From CAZSLI01 sp964607705 (GTDB lineage Bacteria > Actinomycetota > Coriobacteriia > Anaerosomatales > PHET01): 52,381 bases of DNA. Position numbers and translations under genes: made by a program. Shown here piece after piece: positions 7,245 through 16,060 of the stretch (positions are counted from its first letter, which is position 1; each line of letters starts with the position of its first letter). Under the pieces are notes generated by a model that had not been told where the DNA came from, did no database searches, and saw only the letters and a list, made by a program, of their open reading frames with translations. The stretch covers positions 1-52,381 of the forward strand of contig CAZSLI010000017.1 of NCBI GenBank assembly GCA_964607705.1, read 5' to 3'.

Positions 7245-8204
7245 GTGGCTGAGGCAGGGAACGGCGAGTCGAAGATCGCGGTCATCGCGGCGGTCGTCGC
7301 GAACTTCGTGATAGCGGTCATCAAGTTCATCGCGGGTAGCATGACCGGTTCCTCGGCGATGATCTCCGAGGGAATCCACTCGCTCGTGGACATGGGCAAT
7401 GGCATTCTTGTGCTCGTGGGGATGCGCCGGAGTGACGTTCCCCCCGACGCGTCCCACCCGTTCGGGCACGGCAAGGAGCTGTACTTCTGGACGCTGATCG
7501 TGGCGCTGTCGATCTTCGCGATCGGCGGTGGCATGTCGGTGTACGAGGGCATCACGCACATGCAGCACCCGACGCCGCTCGAAGACCCGCTGGTCAACTA
7601 CATCGTGCTGGGCATCTCGTTTCTCGTGGAGGGCGCGTCTTTCGCGATCGCGATGCGGCAGTTCGGTATCGCGCGAGGCTCGACGCCGCCACTCGAGTTC
7701 ATTCGCGTCGCCAAGGACCCGAGCCTGTTCACCGTCGTCTTCGAGGACTCGGCCGCCATGATCGGTCTGGTCATCGCGTTCCTCGGCGTCTTCTTCGGGC
7801 ACTACTACTCGAACCCGTACCTCGATGGGGCCGCCTCGATCCTCATCGGCTTGCTGCTGATGTCGGTGGCATGGCTGCTTGCCCGCGAGACCAAGGGACT
7901 GCTCATCGGTGAAGGCATCGAGCCCGAGATGATGGAGCGGATGCGTGCCGCGGTGCTCGCCGATAAGGACGTCGTGCAGGTCGGCGAGATCCGGACGATG
8001 TACTTCGGGCCGCATGACTTGCTGGTCAACCTCGACGTCGCCTTCCGCCTGGAGTCGAGCGGCGAGGACGTTCACCAGGCGATCACGCGAGTCGAGACCG
8101 CGATCAAGGCGATCGACCCGGCTGTCAACCGGGTCTATATCGAGGCGGAAGCAGTCGCCGACCTGCTCGCTGCGCAGGAGCGTGCGGGGGTGGATCCGGT
8201 CTAG
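7245..8204 (+). CDS. Cation diffusion facilitator (CDF) metal transporter
   Basis: 319 residues from GTG 7245 with GAGGGG 9 bases upstream. Six membrane helices lie in the first 215 residues. The intramembrane metal site is readable: SEGIHSLVDM (His45, Asp49) in helix 2 and FEDSAA (Glu167, Asp168) in helix 5. HPFGHGKE (71-78) lies in the loop after helix 2, and a cytoplasmic ferredoxin-like domain follows at about 220-310. CDF proteins export Zn, Fe, Mn or Co by proton exchange. Helix 5 has ED where Zn-type members usually have HxxxD, so substrate choice is open and may favour Fe or Mn. Confidence 0.9.
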   Translation: MAEAGNGESKIAVIAAVVANFVIAVIKFIAGSMTGSSAMISEGIHSLVDMGNGILVLVGMRRSDVPPDASHPFGHGKELYFWTLIVALSIFAIGGGMSVYEGITHMQHPTPLEDPLVNYIVLGISFLVEGASFAIAMRQFGIARGSTPPLEFIRVAKDPSLFTVVFEDSAAMIGLVIAFLGVFFGHYYSNPYLDGAASILIGLLLMSVAWLLARETKGLLIGEGIEPEMMERMRAAVLADKDVVQVGEIRTMYFGPHDLLVNLDVAFRLESSGEDVHQAITRVETAIKAIDPAVNRVYIEAEAVADLLAAQERAGVDPV

Positions 8205-8270
8205 CGGCTACTCCCCCGGGCGTAGGACGGTCGCGCCGGTGGGCGAATGCGCGCGAGGCGACGAAGGGGC

Positions 8271-8276
8271 TAGTAT
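8271..8276 (+). promoter_or_regulatory. -10 box for a leaderless start
   Basis: TAGTAT followed by six bases and the ATG at 8283. No ribosome site is properly spaced, so the transcript probably starts at the start codon. Confidence 0.5.
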
Positions 8277-8282
8277 CGGTCC

Positions 8283-9512
8283 ATGCTGCAGTCGATGAAG
8301 AAGGCCATCGGACGGTTCGGTCCTGAGGCGAGCGATACTCTGCTTGCGGTCGGGCTCGTGCTATTCGGCTGGTTCCAGATAGGCACACTGCCGGTGTTGT
8401 TTCGCGACGGCGGTGGCGGGCCGCGCGGTGGCTTCCGCCCGCCGTTCGAGCATCGCGTGGCACCGCCGACGTGGACGAGCTACGCGCTTCTTGCCGCGGC
8501 GTTCCTGCCGCTGGCCCTACGCCGGCGCTACCCGCTGGTGGTGCTTGGCGTCACCACGGTCACCGCTGCCGTGTACGACGCCACGCCCGGGCATCCTCCG
8601 GCGATGATGGCGCTCGCGCCGCTCATCGCGCTTTACACCGTAGGTACCGTGCGTGGCCGCCGCACGCTCTGGCTTGCCGCCGTCGGGGCGACGGTCTTCA
8701 CGCTCGCGTTGACGCTGCCCGACGTCACGAGCGTCCGCTGGTACGCCGAGCTCGTTCGGATAGCCGCGATGTTCGCGTTCGCGGCCGCGCTGGGCGACGC
8801 GACCCGCACGCGCCGGGCCTACATCGCCGAGGTCGAGCAGCGCGCCCTCGACGCCGAACGCACGCGCGAGGAGGAGGCGCGTCGCCGGGTGGAGGAGGAG
8901 CGCCTGCGCATCGCCCGCGAGCTGCACGACGTGACCGCGCACTCGCTCTCGATCATCGCAGTGCAGGCTGGCGCCGCCGAGAAGGTCGTCGAACGCGACC
9001 CCGAGGCCGTCAAGCACGTACTCTCGACGATCCGGACGACCAGCAAGGCCGCGCTCGACGAGCTTCGCGCCATGCTAGGCGTGCTTCGCGGAGGTGACGA
9101 CGCGACGCCGTTCGCACCTGCGGGAAGCTTGGGACGCTTGGACGAGCTGATTCGTGGCGTGGAAGAGGCGGGCGTCCACGTCGTTCTTGAGGTCGACGCG
9201 CAGGCACTCGCAGACCTTCCGGCTTTCGCGGACGTCTCGGCTTATCGCATCGTGCAAGAGGCCCTCACTAACGTCGTACGGCATGCCGGGGCAACGCAAG
9301 CCACGGTGCGGGTGAACCGTGAAGGAGCGGATCTCCTGGTCGTGATAACCGATGATGGCCATGGCGTGCAGGGTGCGACTCGAGAGGGGCATGGTATCGC
9401 CGGGATGCGCGAGCGCGTCGTGGCGCTCGGCGGGGTGTTCGAGGCCGGCCCCGCGGATAGCGCCGGATTCCGTGTCTCCGCTCGCCTTCCGCTCAAGGGA
9501 GTCAACGCATGA
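8283..9512 (+). CDS. NarL-type sensor histidine kinase
   Basis: 409 residues. The N-terminal 170 residues hold about five membrane helices with little outside. A coiled coil at 178-207 leads to the HisKA_3 dimerisation helix with RELHDVTAHSLS and phosphoacceptor His215. The HATPase domain has its N box at YRIVQEALTNVVRH (Asn330) and ATP-lid motifs DDGHGV (357-362) and GHGIAGM (369-375). It should phosphorylate the response regulator whose ATG overlaps its stop. The pair sits just upstream of the MacAB-like exporter operon, a common arrangement for sensing what is exported. Confidence 0.95.
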   Translation: MLQSMKKAIGRFGPEASDTLLAVGLVLFGWFQIGTLPVLFRDGGGGPRGGFRPPFEHRVAPPTWTSYALLAAAFLPLALRRRYPLVVLGVTTVTAAVYDATPGHPPAMMALAPLIALYTVGTVRGRRTLWLAAVGATVFTLALTLPDVTSVRWYAELVRIAAMFAFAAALGDATRTRRAYIAEVEQRALDAERTREEEARRRVEEERLRIARELHDVTAHSLSIIAVQAGAAEKVVERDPEAVKHVLSTIRTTSKAALDELRAMLGVLRGGDDATPFAPAGSLGRLDELIRGVEEAGVHVVLEVDAQALADLPAFADVSAYRIVQEALTNVVRHAGATQATVRVNREGADLLVVITDDGHGVQGATREGHGIAGMRERVVALGGVFEAGPADSAGFRVSARLPLKGVNA

Positions 9513-10195
9513 GTGAGCCGTCCCGCCTCCGCGTGGTCGTCGCCGATGACCAGGCGCTCGTCCGAAGCGGTTTCCGGATGTTGCTCGAGTCCGCCGAGGA
9601 CCTCGAGGTCGTCGGCGAGGCCGCGGACGGGTCCTCGGCGATCGAGCTGGCCCGACAGGTCAGACCCGACGTGGTGCTCATGGATATCCGCATGCCGGGC
9701 GTCGACGGTATCGAAGCGACCCGGGCGATCGTGGGAGACGAGCGCACGGCGGGCGTGCGTGTGTTGGTACTCACGACGTTCGACCTCGACGAGTATGTCT
9801 TCGAGGCGCTCCGCGCAGGGGCAAGCGGCTTCCTGCTCAAAGACACCGATCCTGACGACCTGCTCGACGCCGTGCGGCTGGTGGCCTCCGGTGAAGCGCT
9901 GCTCGCGCCGAGCGTCACGCGCAGGCTGATCGCCGAATTCGTGCGGCGTCCGGTGTCGACTGCCCCCGATGCGGCTCAGCTCGGCGATCTCACCGACCGG
10001 GAGCGCGAGGTGCTGGCGCTCGTCGGCCGGGGCCTGTCGAATGCCGAGATCGGTGGAGCGCTGTTCATCAGCCCCGCCACGGCGAAGACCCACGTGAGCC
10101 GAGTGATGATCAAGCTCGGAGCGCGTGACCGAGCGCAGCTGGTCGTAATCGCCTACGAAAGCGGCCTGGTCCACCCCGGACTGGCCGCAGACTAA
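9509..10195 (+). CDS. NarL/LuxR-type response regulator
   Basis: 228 residues, start ATG overlapping the kinase stop (ATGA). The receiver domain has the acidic pair Asp13-Asp14, phosphorylated Asp59 in VVLMDIRMPG, and the conserved Lys in FLLKDT. The C-terminal GerE/LuxR helix-turn-helix is LTDREREVLALVGRGLSNAEI followed by TAKTHVSRVMIKLG, about 160-225. It is the likely transcription factor for the exporter operon starting at 10316 and perhaps for the kinase operon itself. Confidence 0.96.
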   Translation: MSEPSRLRVVVADDQALVRSGFRMLLESAEDLEVVGEAADGSSAIELARQVRPDVVLMDIRMPGVDGIEATRAIVGDERTAGVRVLVLTTFDLDEYVFEALRAGASGFLLKDTDPDDLLDAVRLVASGEALLAPSVTRRLIAEFVRRPVSTAPDAAQLGDLTDREREVLALVGRGLSNAEIGGALFISPATAKTHVSRVMIKLGARDRAQLVVIAYESGLVHPGLAAD

Positions 10196-10206
10196 CCGCG
10201 GGGGCG

Positions 10207-10222
10207 TACGCCGCGAGGCGTA
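10207..10222 (+). terminator. Short GCGA-tetraloop hairpin after the response regulator
   Basis: TACGCC and GGCGTA pair around a GCGA (GNRA) tetraloop starting 12 bases after the stop. It is stable but short and lacks a T run, so read-through into the exporter operon is possible. Confidence 0.35.
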
Positions 10223-10315
10223 GTCGACCGGCTGAAGACAGGCTCCCAGGCAGACGCGCCGCGCGGCAGGCGAGCGTAGCTTCGAATCGGATCAGACATC
10301 GACCGAGGAGAAGAC

Positions 10316-10381
10316 ATGCCGCACGCCAATCCCGTCCCTTGCTCGTCGCAACGGGCTGCTCGTGAAGCCGGTGCGCGATGA
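10316..10381 (+). CDS. 21-codon leader ORF coupled to the exporter operon
   Basis: ATG 10316 has a strong ribosome site (GAGGAGA, 10306-10312). The 21 codons end in TGA at 10379-10381, overlapping the ATG (10378) of the adaptor gene as ATGA. The adaptor gene itself has no good ribosome site, so its translation probably depends on ribosomes finishing this ORF. The peptide has no recognised domain, one Cys, two Pro and several Arg. It may be only a coupling device or a regulatory leader peptide. Confidence 0.6.
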   Translation: MPHANPVPCSSQRAAREAGAR

Positions 10382-11724
10382 GCGCTGAAGCTGCGCCGAG
10401 GACCGCGAGTCGCAAGCGAAAGACTCGTTGGGCCGTGGCGGCTATCGTCGTGGTCATCGTGGTAGCCGTCGCGATCGCGATGCCCTTCATCCTGAAGCGC
10501 GGCGGCTCTGCACAGGCGGCGATGCAGACGGCGACCGCGTCGAAGGCGGATCTGACTGTCACAGTTTCCGCCGACGGTTCCACCGAGGCGATCGACACGA
10601 CCGAGGTACAGCCGGAGGTCGCCGGGACCGTCGCTGAGGTCTACGTGGAGCTCGGGGACAAGGTGAAGGCGGGCGACGACCTATTCCGGATCGATGACGC
10701 CGACCTCCAGAAGGAGGTCAAGACCACACGCAACGCCAAGAACCAAGCGGCCCAATCGGTCTCCCAGGCCGAACAGGCGGTAGCGCAGGCGAAGCTGCAG
10801 CAGATGCAGGCCCAGCAGAAGCTCGACAAACTCGAGAGCCAGACGGGCACACGTGCAGCGTCCTCTGACGACCTGGCTATCGCTAAGCAGGAGCTCTCGA
10901 TCGCCAAGCAGTCGGTGAGCGCCTCGAAGTCTAAGCTGAGCATGGCCGAGAGCGACTATGCGGACGCGGTCGACACCTACGACGAGGCGGTCGAAGCCGC
11001 TAAGAACACGGTCGTGAGCGCGCCCGTCGCAGGCACGATAACCGAACTGAACGTCTCGAAAGGCAGCTCGGTGAGCGCAGGTTCCTCTGGCGGCGCTTCA
11101 ACCGGCGGCTCCTCGGCGGCGGCTTCCTCCGCGAGCGCTTCAGGGAGCGGATCGGGCGCCGCAGCGGTCATCGCGGACACCAGCGAGCTGAAGGTCTCGG
11201 TCGCGGTCAACGAAGCGGACATCTCGGCGGTCGAGAAGGGCCAGAAGGCCAACGTCAGCTTTGACGCAGTCGAGGGGCTTGAGGTGAGCGGCACGGTGTC
11301 GTGGGTCTCGCCGAGCGCCACCAGCGGCAGTGGGGTCGTCACGTACGACGTCTACCTCACGCTGGCCAAGCAGGATGATCGCCTGAGGCCGGGCATGTCT
11401 GCAGTAGCCGACATCGTCACCGAGAGTGTCGATCAGGCGCTCGTGGTGCCCAAGTCAGCGGTGAAGATCGATGGCACCACCAAGTACGTCACGATTGTTG
11501 CCGCCGACGGTTCGACCAAGCGCTCGGAGATCAAGACCGGGCTCACCACCGACGACTACGCTCAGGTCCTGAGCGGCGTTGCCGAGGGTGACGTCGTCGT
11601 CACGAGTTCCAGCTCGGACACGGCAGCGAGCTCCAACCGGATGGGCGGGATGATGTTCGGCGGACCTCCGGGCGGCGGCGAGCGTCCAAGCGGAAGCGGC
11701 AGCTCCCAGCGCGGGGGCAACTGA
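10378..11724 (+). CDS. MacA-like periplasmic adaptor (HlyD/RND fold)
   Basis: 448 residues. A single membrane anchor (about 17-39) is followed by a lipoyl-like half (AEVYVELGDKVKAGDDLF), a long helical hairpin rich in Gln/Ala/Lys (about 110-205), the returning lipoyl half (VVSAPVAGTITEL), a Ser/Gly/Ala-rich insertion (about 238-265), then beta-barrel and membrane-proximal domains. The C-terminus is Gly/Ser/Met-rich. With the following ATPase and permease it forms a MacAB-type tripartite exporter for drugs, peptides or glycolipids. The stop and the next ATG overlap (TGATG). Confidence 0.9.
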   Translation: MSAEAAPRTASRKRKTRWAVAAIVVVIVVAVAIAMPFILKRGGSAQAAMQTATASKADLTVTVSADGSTEAIDTTEVQPEVAGTVAEVYVELGDKVKAGDDLFRIDDADLQKEVKTTRNAKNQAAQSVSQAEQAVAQAKLQQMQAQQKLDKLESQTGTRAASSDDLAIAKQELSIAKQSVSASKSKLSMAESDYADAVDTYDEAVEAAKNTVVSAPVAGTITELNVSKGSSVSAGSSGGASTGGSSAAASSASASGSGSGAAAVIADTSELKVSVAVNEADISAVEKGQKANVSFDAVEGLEVSGTVSWVSPSATSGSGVVTYDVYLTLAKQDDRLRPGMSAVADIVTESVDQALVVPKSAVKIDGTTKYVTIVAADGSTKRSEIKTGLTTDDYAQVLSGVAEGDVVVTSSSSDTAASSNRMGGMMFGGPPGGGERPSGSGSSQRGGN

Positions 11725-12413
11725 TGGCGATCATCGAAGCCCGCAACCTGGTGAAGGTCTACGTCACCGGCGATACGGCCACGCCGGCCCTGCGGGGCGT
11801 GTCACTCGCAGTCGAACCGGGCGAGTTCGTGGCGATCATGGGCCCTTCCGGCTCGGGCAAGTCGACGCTGATGAACCTCATCGGTCTGCTCGACACGCCC
11901 ACGAGCGGCACCTACCTCGTCAACGGCGTGGACGTATCGTCGCTCGATGACGACGAGCTCGCCGAGGCGCGCAGCCGTGAGATCGGCTTCGTGTTCCAGT
12001 CCTTCAACCTGCTGGCGCGCGCGACGGTCATGCGCAACGTGATGCTGCCGTTCGTCTACACGCGGCTTTCCAAGGCCGAACGCGAGGCGCGCGCCATGCG
12101 GGCTCTCACGGCTGCAGGCCTCGGCGAGGAGCTGCACCACAAGCTGTCCAACCAGCTCTCGGGCGGCCAGATGCAGCGTGTCGCGATCGCTCGGGCGCTG
12201 GTCAACGATCCCGCCCTCATTCTCGCCGACGAGCCCACCGGCAACCTCGACACCGTCACGGGCGAACATGTCCTCTCGACATTTGCCCGCCTGAGGGACG
12301 AGGGCCGCACGATCGTGCTCATCACCCACGAGGCCGAGGTGGCGGCGCACGCGGACCGGACCATCCATATCCGAGACGGGCTGGTCACCGAGTCGGGCGG
12401 GGTGGCGGCATGA
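11724..12413 (+). CDS. MacB/LolD-type ABC transporter ATPase
   Basis: 229 residues. Walker A is GPSGSGKST (40-48), the signature is LSGGQMQRVAIARAL, Walker B ends LILADEPTGNLD and the switch His is in LITHE. The length and FQSFNLL Q-loop are standard for the subfamily that powers FtsX-type permeases. It overlaps both neighbours by a few bases, so the three exporter proteins are made together. Confidence 0.96.
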   Translation: MAIIEARNLVKVYVTGDTATPALRGVSLAVEPGEFVAIMGPSGSGKSTLMNLIGLLDTPTSGTYLVNGVDVSSLDDDELAEARSREIGFVFQSFNLLARATVMRNVMLPFVYTRLSKAEREARAMRALTAAGLGEELHHKLSNQLSGGQMQRVAIARALVNDPALILADEPTGNLDTVTGEHVLSTFARLRDEGRTIVLITHEAEVAAHADRTIHIRDGLVTESGGVAA

Positions 12414-13606
12414 CACTCCGCGATCTGCTCAGCGAGACCTTCCTGTCGCTGGCGTCGAACAAGGCGCGGTCGTTCCTGACGGTCCTCGGCATCGTGGTGG
12501 GCATCACGTCCGTGATCGTGATGGTCTCCATCGGCCAGGGCACGAAGGCCTCGATCGAGGAGAGCATCTCATCGGTGGGTTCGAACCTCATCACCGTCAT
12601 GTCGGAGGGCGCGTCGGGAGGCGGGGCGAGCACCGTCACCATGGAGGACGGCGACGCGATCGCCCGCCAGGTCCAGGGCGTCAAGGCCGTCGCGCCCGTG
12701 CAGCAGGCATCCTACACGGTGGTCGCCAACTCCGAGAACGCCGACGTGTCGATCCTCGGCTCGACCGCCGACTATCCGGCCATCCGCACCCTCGAGACGT
12801 CGCTCGGCGCCTGGTTCGACACACAGGCCGACAGCGACGCCGAGAAGGTCGCGGTCCTGGGCCCCACGACGTCTGAAACGCTTTTCGGCGTGGGCTCGAA
12901 CGCCGTGGGTGCGCGCATCCGCATCAACGGCGTGCCGTTCAAAGTGGTAGGCGTGGCCAAGTCGAAGGGCTCATCGGGAATGTCCAACACCGACGACATG
13001 GTCTACGTACCTCTCGCGACGCTTCAGCGCTATCTGGCTGGCAGCGACGACATCAACTCGCTCTACGTGCAGGCGGAATCACAGGACCAGATGACGTCGG
13101 TGAAGCAGGGCATCACCGCTCTGCTCAACGCTCGCCACGACATCACCGACTCGAACAACGCCGACTTCCGGGTGATGTCCCAAGAGGACTTGGCGCAGAC
13201 CGCGTCCACCGTGACCGGGCTGCTCACGGTGCTCCTCGGCTCGATCGCGGGCATCTCGCTCGTCGTGGGTGGCATCGGGATCATGAACATGATGCTCACC
13301 ACGGTAACCGAGCGCATCCGCGAGATCGGCCTGCGCAAGGCGGTCGGCGCCACGCGCTCTGACGTGAGCTCGCAGTTCCTCGCGGAGTCGGTCGCCCTCA
13401 CGGTGACCGGTGGAGTCGTGGGAATCGCGCTCGGCTGGATGATCTCGTTCGCGATCCGCAGTTTCTCGTCCCTCAACACCTCGGTCACACCGGCCTCGGT
13501 GCTGCTCGCCGTGGGCGTGTCGACCTTCATCGGCATCGCGTTCGGCTACTACCCCGCACGTCGGGCCGCAAAGCTCGACCCCATCGAAGCGCTGCGCTAC
13601 CAGTAG
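12410..13606 (+). CDS. MacB-type ABC transporter permease (FtsX family)
   Basis: 398 residues. The first helix (about 22-44) is followed by a large MacB_PCD extracytoplasmic domain (45-270), then three helices of the FtsX core with the conserved ERIREIGLRKAVGATRSDV loop and the ending PARRAAKLDPIEALRY. MacB-type permeases do not move substrate through the membrane but drive extracytoplasmic extrusion by mechanotransmission. It acts with the ATPase and adaptor encoded just upstream. Confidence 0.95.
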   Translation: MTLRDLLSETFLSLASNKARSFLTVLGIVVGITSVIVMVSIGQGTKASIEESISSVGSNLITVMSEGASGGGASTVTMEDGDAIARQVQGVKAVAPVQQASYTVVANSENADVSILGSTADYPAIRTLETSLGAWFDTQADSDAEKVAVLGPTTSETLFGVGSNAVGARIRINGVPFKVVGVAKSKGSSGMSNTDDMVYVPLATLQRYLAGSDDINSLYVQAESQDQMTSVKQGITALLNARHDITDSNNADFRVMSQEDLAQTASTVTGLLTVLLGSIAGISLVVGGIGIMNMMLTTVTERIREIGLRKAVGATRSDVSSQFLAESVALTVTGGVVGIALGWMISFAIRSFSSLNTSVTPASVLLAVGVSTFIGIAFGYYPARRAAKLDPIEALRYQ

Positions 13607-13624
13607 CGCGAAAGGAGCGTATCC

Positions 13625-14017
13625 ATGGACAACCAGACCACTCAGTTCCAAGGCGGCCCGCCCGCCGGCTTCCAGGGAGGGGCGCCACCCAATGGCTTCC
13701 GAGGAGGCCCGAGGGCCGGAGGGGCGTTCATGCGCTTCTTCCTCATCAACCCCTGGCTCACCCTGGGCGTCGTGATCGCATTGCTCGGACTGATGGCGGT
13801 CGCCTTCTACCTGATCTTCAAGAAGGCCGGCTACAACGGGCTCCTCGGCTTGCTCATGGCGATACCGGTGGTGAACGTCGGCTTGATGCTGTGGTTCGCA
13901 TTCACCGAGTGGCCGTTGCTGAAGCAGTTGCGCGAAGCGCGAGCGATCGCCAACGTCGTGGGCGTTCCGACGGACCAGCCGGTCGCAGTCGACCCGATGG
14001 CCTCGCTCGCGGAGTAG
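13625..14017 (+). CDS. Small membrane protein with Gly/Pro-rich N-terminus
   Basis: 130 residues, ribosome site GAAAGGAG. Residues 1-35 are a Gln/Gly/Pro/Phe-rich tract (repeats of FQGG and GFRGG). Two hydrophobic helices follow (about 38-62 and 72-97), the second with GLLMAIPVVNVGLMLWFAFTEW, similar to the DUF5684-like small membrane proteins. It is the last gene of the exporter operon, 18 bases after the permease, and ends at a strong terminator. A function in the exporter is inferred from position only. Confidence 0.7.
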   Translation: MDNQTTQFQGGPPAGFQGGAPPNGFRGGPRAGGAFMRFFLINPWLTLGVVIALLGLMAVAFYLIFKKAGYNGLLGLLMAIPVVNVGLMLWFAFTEWPLLKQLREARAIANVVGVPTDQPVAVDPMASLAE

Positions 14018-14040
14018 CCCCCACTGCTCCGAGCGCTGCC

Positions 14041-14075
14041 GCAGAAAGGGCGCCTCTGAGGGGCGTCCTTTCTGC
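14041..14075 (+). terminator. Strong hairpin ending the exporter operon
   Basis: GCAGAAAGGGCGCC (14041-14054) pairs with GGCGTCCTTTCTGC (14062-14075) with one G-U pair and a 7-base loop, 23 bases after the last stop. The stem has an A tract on one side and a T tract on the other, so it may also act on the convergent gene that ends at 14104. Confidence 0.8.
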
Positions 14076-14103
14076 ATCCCGCCGTGTGGTGGCACCGCCC
14101 CTG

Positions 14104-14961
14104 CTAGCGGACTGTCCGCCACCACCCGGTGAAGTCGCGCACGAAGAACTCGAGCTCTCCACGGTTCAGAAGCTCGCCGAGGAACCCTTTGACCGTCGCG
14201 ACTGCCAGCCAGTAGCCGGCCGGGTTGTTGGACAAGCGCCGTGTCTCGGAGACGAGCGCGATCGCCTGCTCGGTTGAGTGCTCCACCACGAGACGGTCGA
14301 GAAGCAGCGCCTCGATCTCGTGGATCTGCGCGAGGTGGTGGTCGATGTGTTCCTCGGCATCGGAGCGCTCGATGGGGTAGCCGTGCGCCGGAACGATCCA
14401 GTCGGAGTCGATCGCGCGTATGCGCTCGAGTGAGGACGAGACCATGCCGGGGTCAACGGCATAGGGAAGCGGGTGACGCTCCCACAGGCTCTTGAGGTAC
14501 AGGCAGTCGCCGGTGAAGAGCACGCGGTCGGCAGTGATGAAGCCCGAATGGCCCAAGGTGTGACCGGGGAGGGGCACCACAGTCGCGCGGTCGTCGTCCC
14601 AGTCTTCGAGGTAGTCGTCCACTTGGCAGGGCATGCCGCGAAACAGCTTCGTCATGAGGAAGTCGCCGGGCTTGGCCCAGGAGAACATGCCGCGGATGTT
14701 GATGTCGGGGTTCTCGACGAGCGACGCGTCATCTCGGGCGGCCGACACGCGGGCGCCGGCATCGCGCAGGATGTGCGCGATCGCGAAGTGGTCCGCGTGG
14801 CCGTGAGTGATGGCGACCCGCTCGACGGTCACGCCCGCGAACGGCGCCTCGTCCTCGCAGGTATCGATCACGAGGCCGTCGATGAAGCCGGCATTGGTCA
14901 GGCCCGGCACCACGTAGGTGTCGCCGGCGATGTGTCGTGTGTTGTATGGCTGTGTGCGCAT
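14104..14961 (-). CDS. Metallo-beta-lactamase-fold hydrolase
   Basis: 285 residues from the ATG at 14961. The dinuclear metal site is complete: ITHGHADHFA (HxHxDH motif), GHTLGHSG, GDCLYLKS and PAHGYPI, in the order of the glyoxalase II/RNase Z-type superfamily. A C-terminal helical part follows (about 215-285). The substrate is not predictable; thioesters, lactones and quinolones are typical in the superfamily. The start codon has no ribosome site but a perfect TATACT box six bases upstream, so the message is probably leaderless. Confidence 0.88.
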   Translation of the reverse strand: MRTQPYNTRHIAGDTYVVPGLTNAGFIDGLVIDTCEDEAPFAGVTVERVAITHGHADHFAIAHILRDAGARVSAARDDASLVENPDINIRGMFSWAKPGDFLMTKLFRGMPCQVDDYLEDWDDDRATVVPLPGHTLGHSGFITADRVLFTGDCLYLKSLWERHPLPYAVDPGMVSSSLERIRAIDSDWIVPAHGYPIERSDAEEHIDHHLAQIHEIEALLLDRLVVEHSTEQAIALVSETRRLSNNPAGYWLAVATVKGFLGELLNRGELEFFVRDFTGWWRTVR

Positions 14962-14967
14962 GGGCGA

Positions 14968-14973
14968 AGTATA
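14968..14973 (-). promoter_or_regulatory. -10 box TATACT for a leaderless start
   Basis: On the minus strand TATACT is followed by TCGCCC and then the ATG at 14961. The spacing puts the expected transcription start on the A of the start codon. Confidence 0.6.
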
Positions 14974-15017
14974 GTCCCGGACGCGACGATCTCCGCATCC
15001 GGATCGACGTGGCTCGG

Positions 15018-15431
15018 CTAGGGAAGCCAGTCCTGAGGGTCGAGGCCGCCGCCCTGCTTCTCGCGGGCATGTTGCTGGTGCGCCTTGCGCGAGTCCTCGG
15101 CGAGCTTCTTGACGTAGAGCTCCTGGTACACCTGCTTGAAGTAGGGGTCCACGACAGCGTTCTCGCTGATCGGGTCGACGAGCGACCATGCGAACCTGTA
15201 CACGTGATGTTGCATCAGGTTCTCAGCCTCGACGGTCTTGACCGTGACGGCGAACTTCGAGTTGAAAGGCTCGAGCGCGGCTGCCTTTCGCGCGAGCGGG
15301 ATGCGCTCGGCCACGGGCACGGACCTGTCACGGGCGGTATGCCACACCGACGCCGCATACCCGTGGTAGGCGCCGGCCAGAACGATGAGTGCGACGAACA
15401 CCGCCGCCGCTATGGATTCGAAGTGCTTCAC
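15018..15431 (-). CDS. Hypothetical secreted or membrane-anchored protein
   Basis: 137 residues from a GTG. I do not recognise a family. The first 28 residues are a hydrophobic helix (SIAAAVFVALIVLAGAYHGY) that could be a signal anchor; the rest is a charged, mostly helical domain with no Cys and a Gly-rich end. A GGAGG sequence lies only one base from the GTG, closer than usual, so the true start is uncertain although no earlier start exists in the frame. It lies between the MBL-fold and GyrI-like genes on the same strand. Confidence 0.6.
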   Translation of the reverse strand: MKHFESIAAAVFVALIVLAGAYHGYAASVWHTARDRSVPVAERIPLARKAAALEPFNSKFAVTVKTVEAENLMQHHVYRFAWSLVDPISENAVVDPYFKQVYQELYVKKLAEDSRKAHQQHAREKQGGGLDPQDWLP

Positions 15432-15489
15432 GCCTCCGCGCTTTGCACGAGGCGTGCCGAATCGCCGAGTAGGCGAGGATCAGCCGCGA

Positions 15490-15987
15490 TCACGTCTTTG
15501 CGACGGGGAAGCGTACCTCGGTCTCGTACTGCTCGGGCGCTACCAGGTCGGGATCGCTGAGGTAGACCTCCTCGGGCGGACCGACCATTTGGTAGCCGTT
15601 CTCCCCGATCCACGAGCCGAGGCTTTCGTAGACCGGCCCGATCTGGTCGTACGGCCCGACGTGCAAGACCATGGCGACCTCTTGGGCATCGAGACGCTGG
15701 ATGCTCAGGCCCAGCTTGTCGGGGCCGCGCTCGGGCTCCTCCTCGGCGATGGGGGCGCGCAGCTCCCACACCGCGTCGGCCCAGCCGGTCTCCTCCGACG
15801 GCGCGGTGAAGTACACGGCGCTGGGCATGCCGCAGGGGCTCCACCCGTTCTCGGTGATCCACGTGTACAGCGTCTCGAACGCCTGCGGGATCTGATTGAC
15901 GTCCCCTTTGACACGCAGGGCCGCCACCGTCATCGGCTCTGTCTTGATCACCGTAGGCTGCATAGTGAGCGAACGTGCATCGGTCAT
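15490..15987 (-). CDS. GyrI-like small-molecule binding protein
   Basis: 165 residues from the ATG at 15987, preceded by GGGGGGTGG. Two repeated halves of the GyrI-like fold are visible, with AFETLYTWITENGWSPCGMPSAVY and VYESLGSWIGENGYQMVGPP as the matching helices and the end ETEVRFPVAK. It is a stand-alone effector-binding domain, closest in style to the 6661-7140 protein. Members bind or hydrolyse small aromatic molecules; no ligand can be named. Confidence 0.82.
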   Translation of the reverse strand: MTDARSLTMQPTVIKTEPMTVAALRVKGDVNQIPQAFETLYTWITENGWSPCGMPSAVYFTAPSEETGWADAVWELRAPIAEEEPERGPDKLGLSIQRLDAQEVAMVLHVGPYDQIGPVYESLGSWIGENGYQMVGPPEEVYLSDPDLVAPEQYETEVRFPVAKT

Positions 15988-16060
15988 CCCAACCACCCCC
16001 CGCTTCCTATTCCCGACATCGGACGGGTACGCTCATCATGACGCCGAAGAAGGGGGAGCC

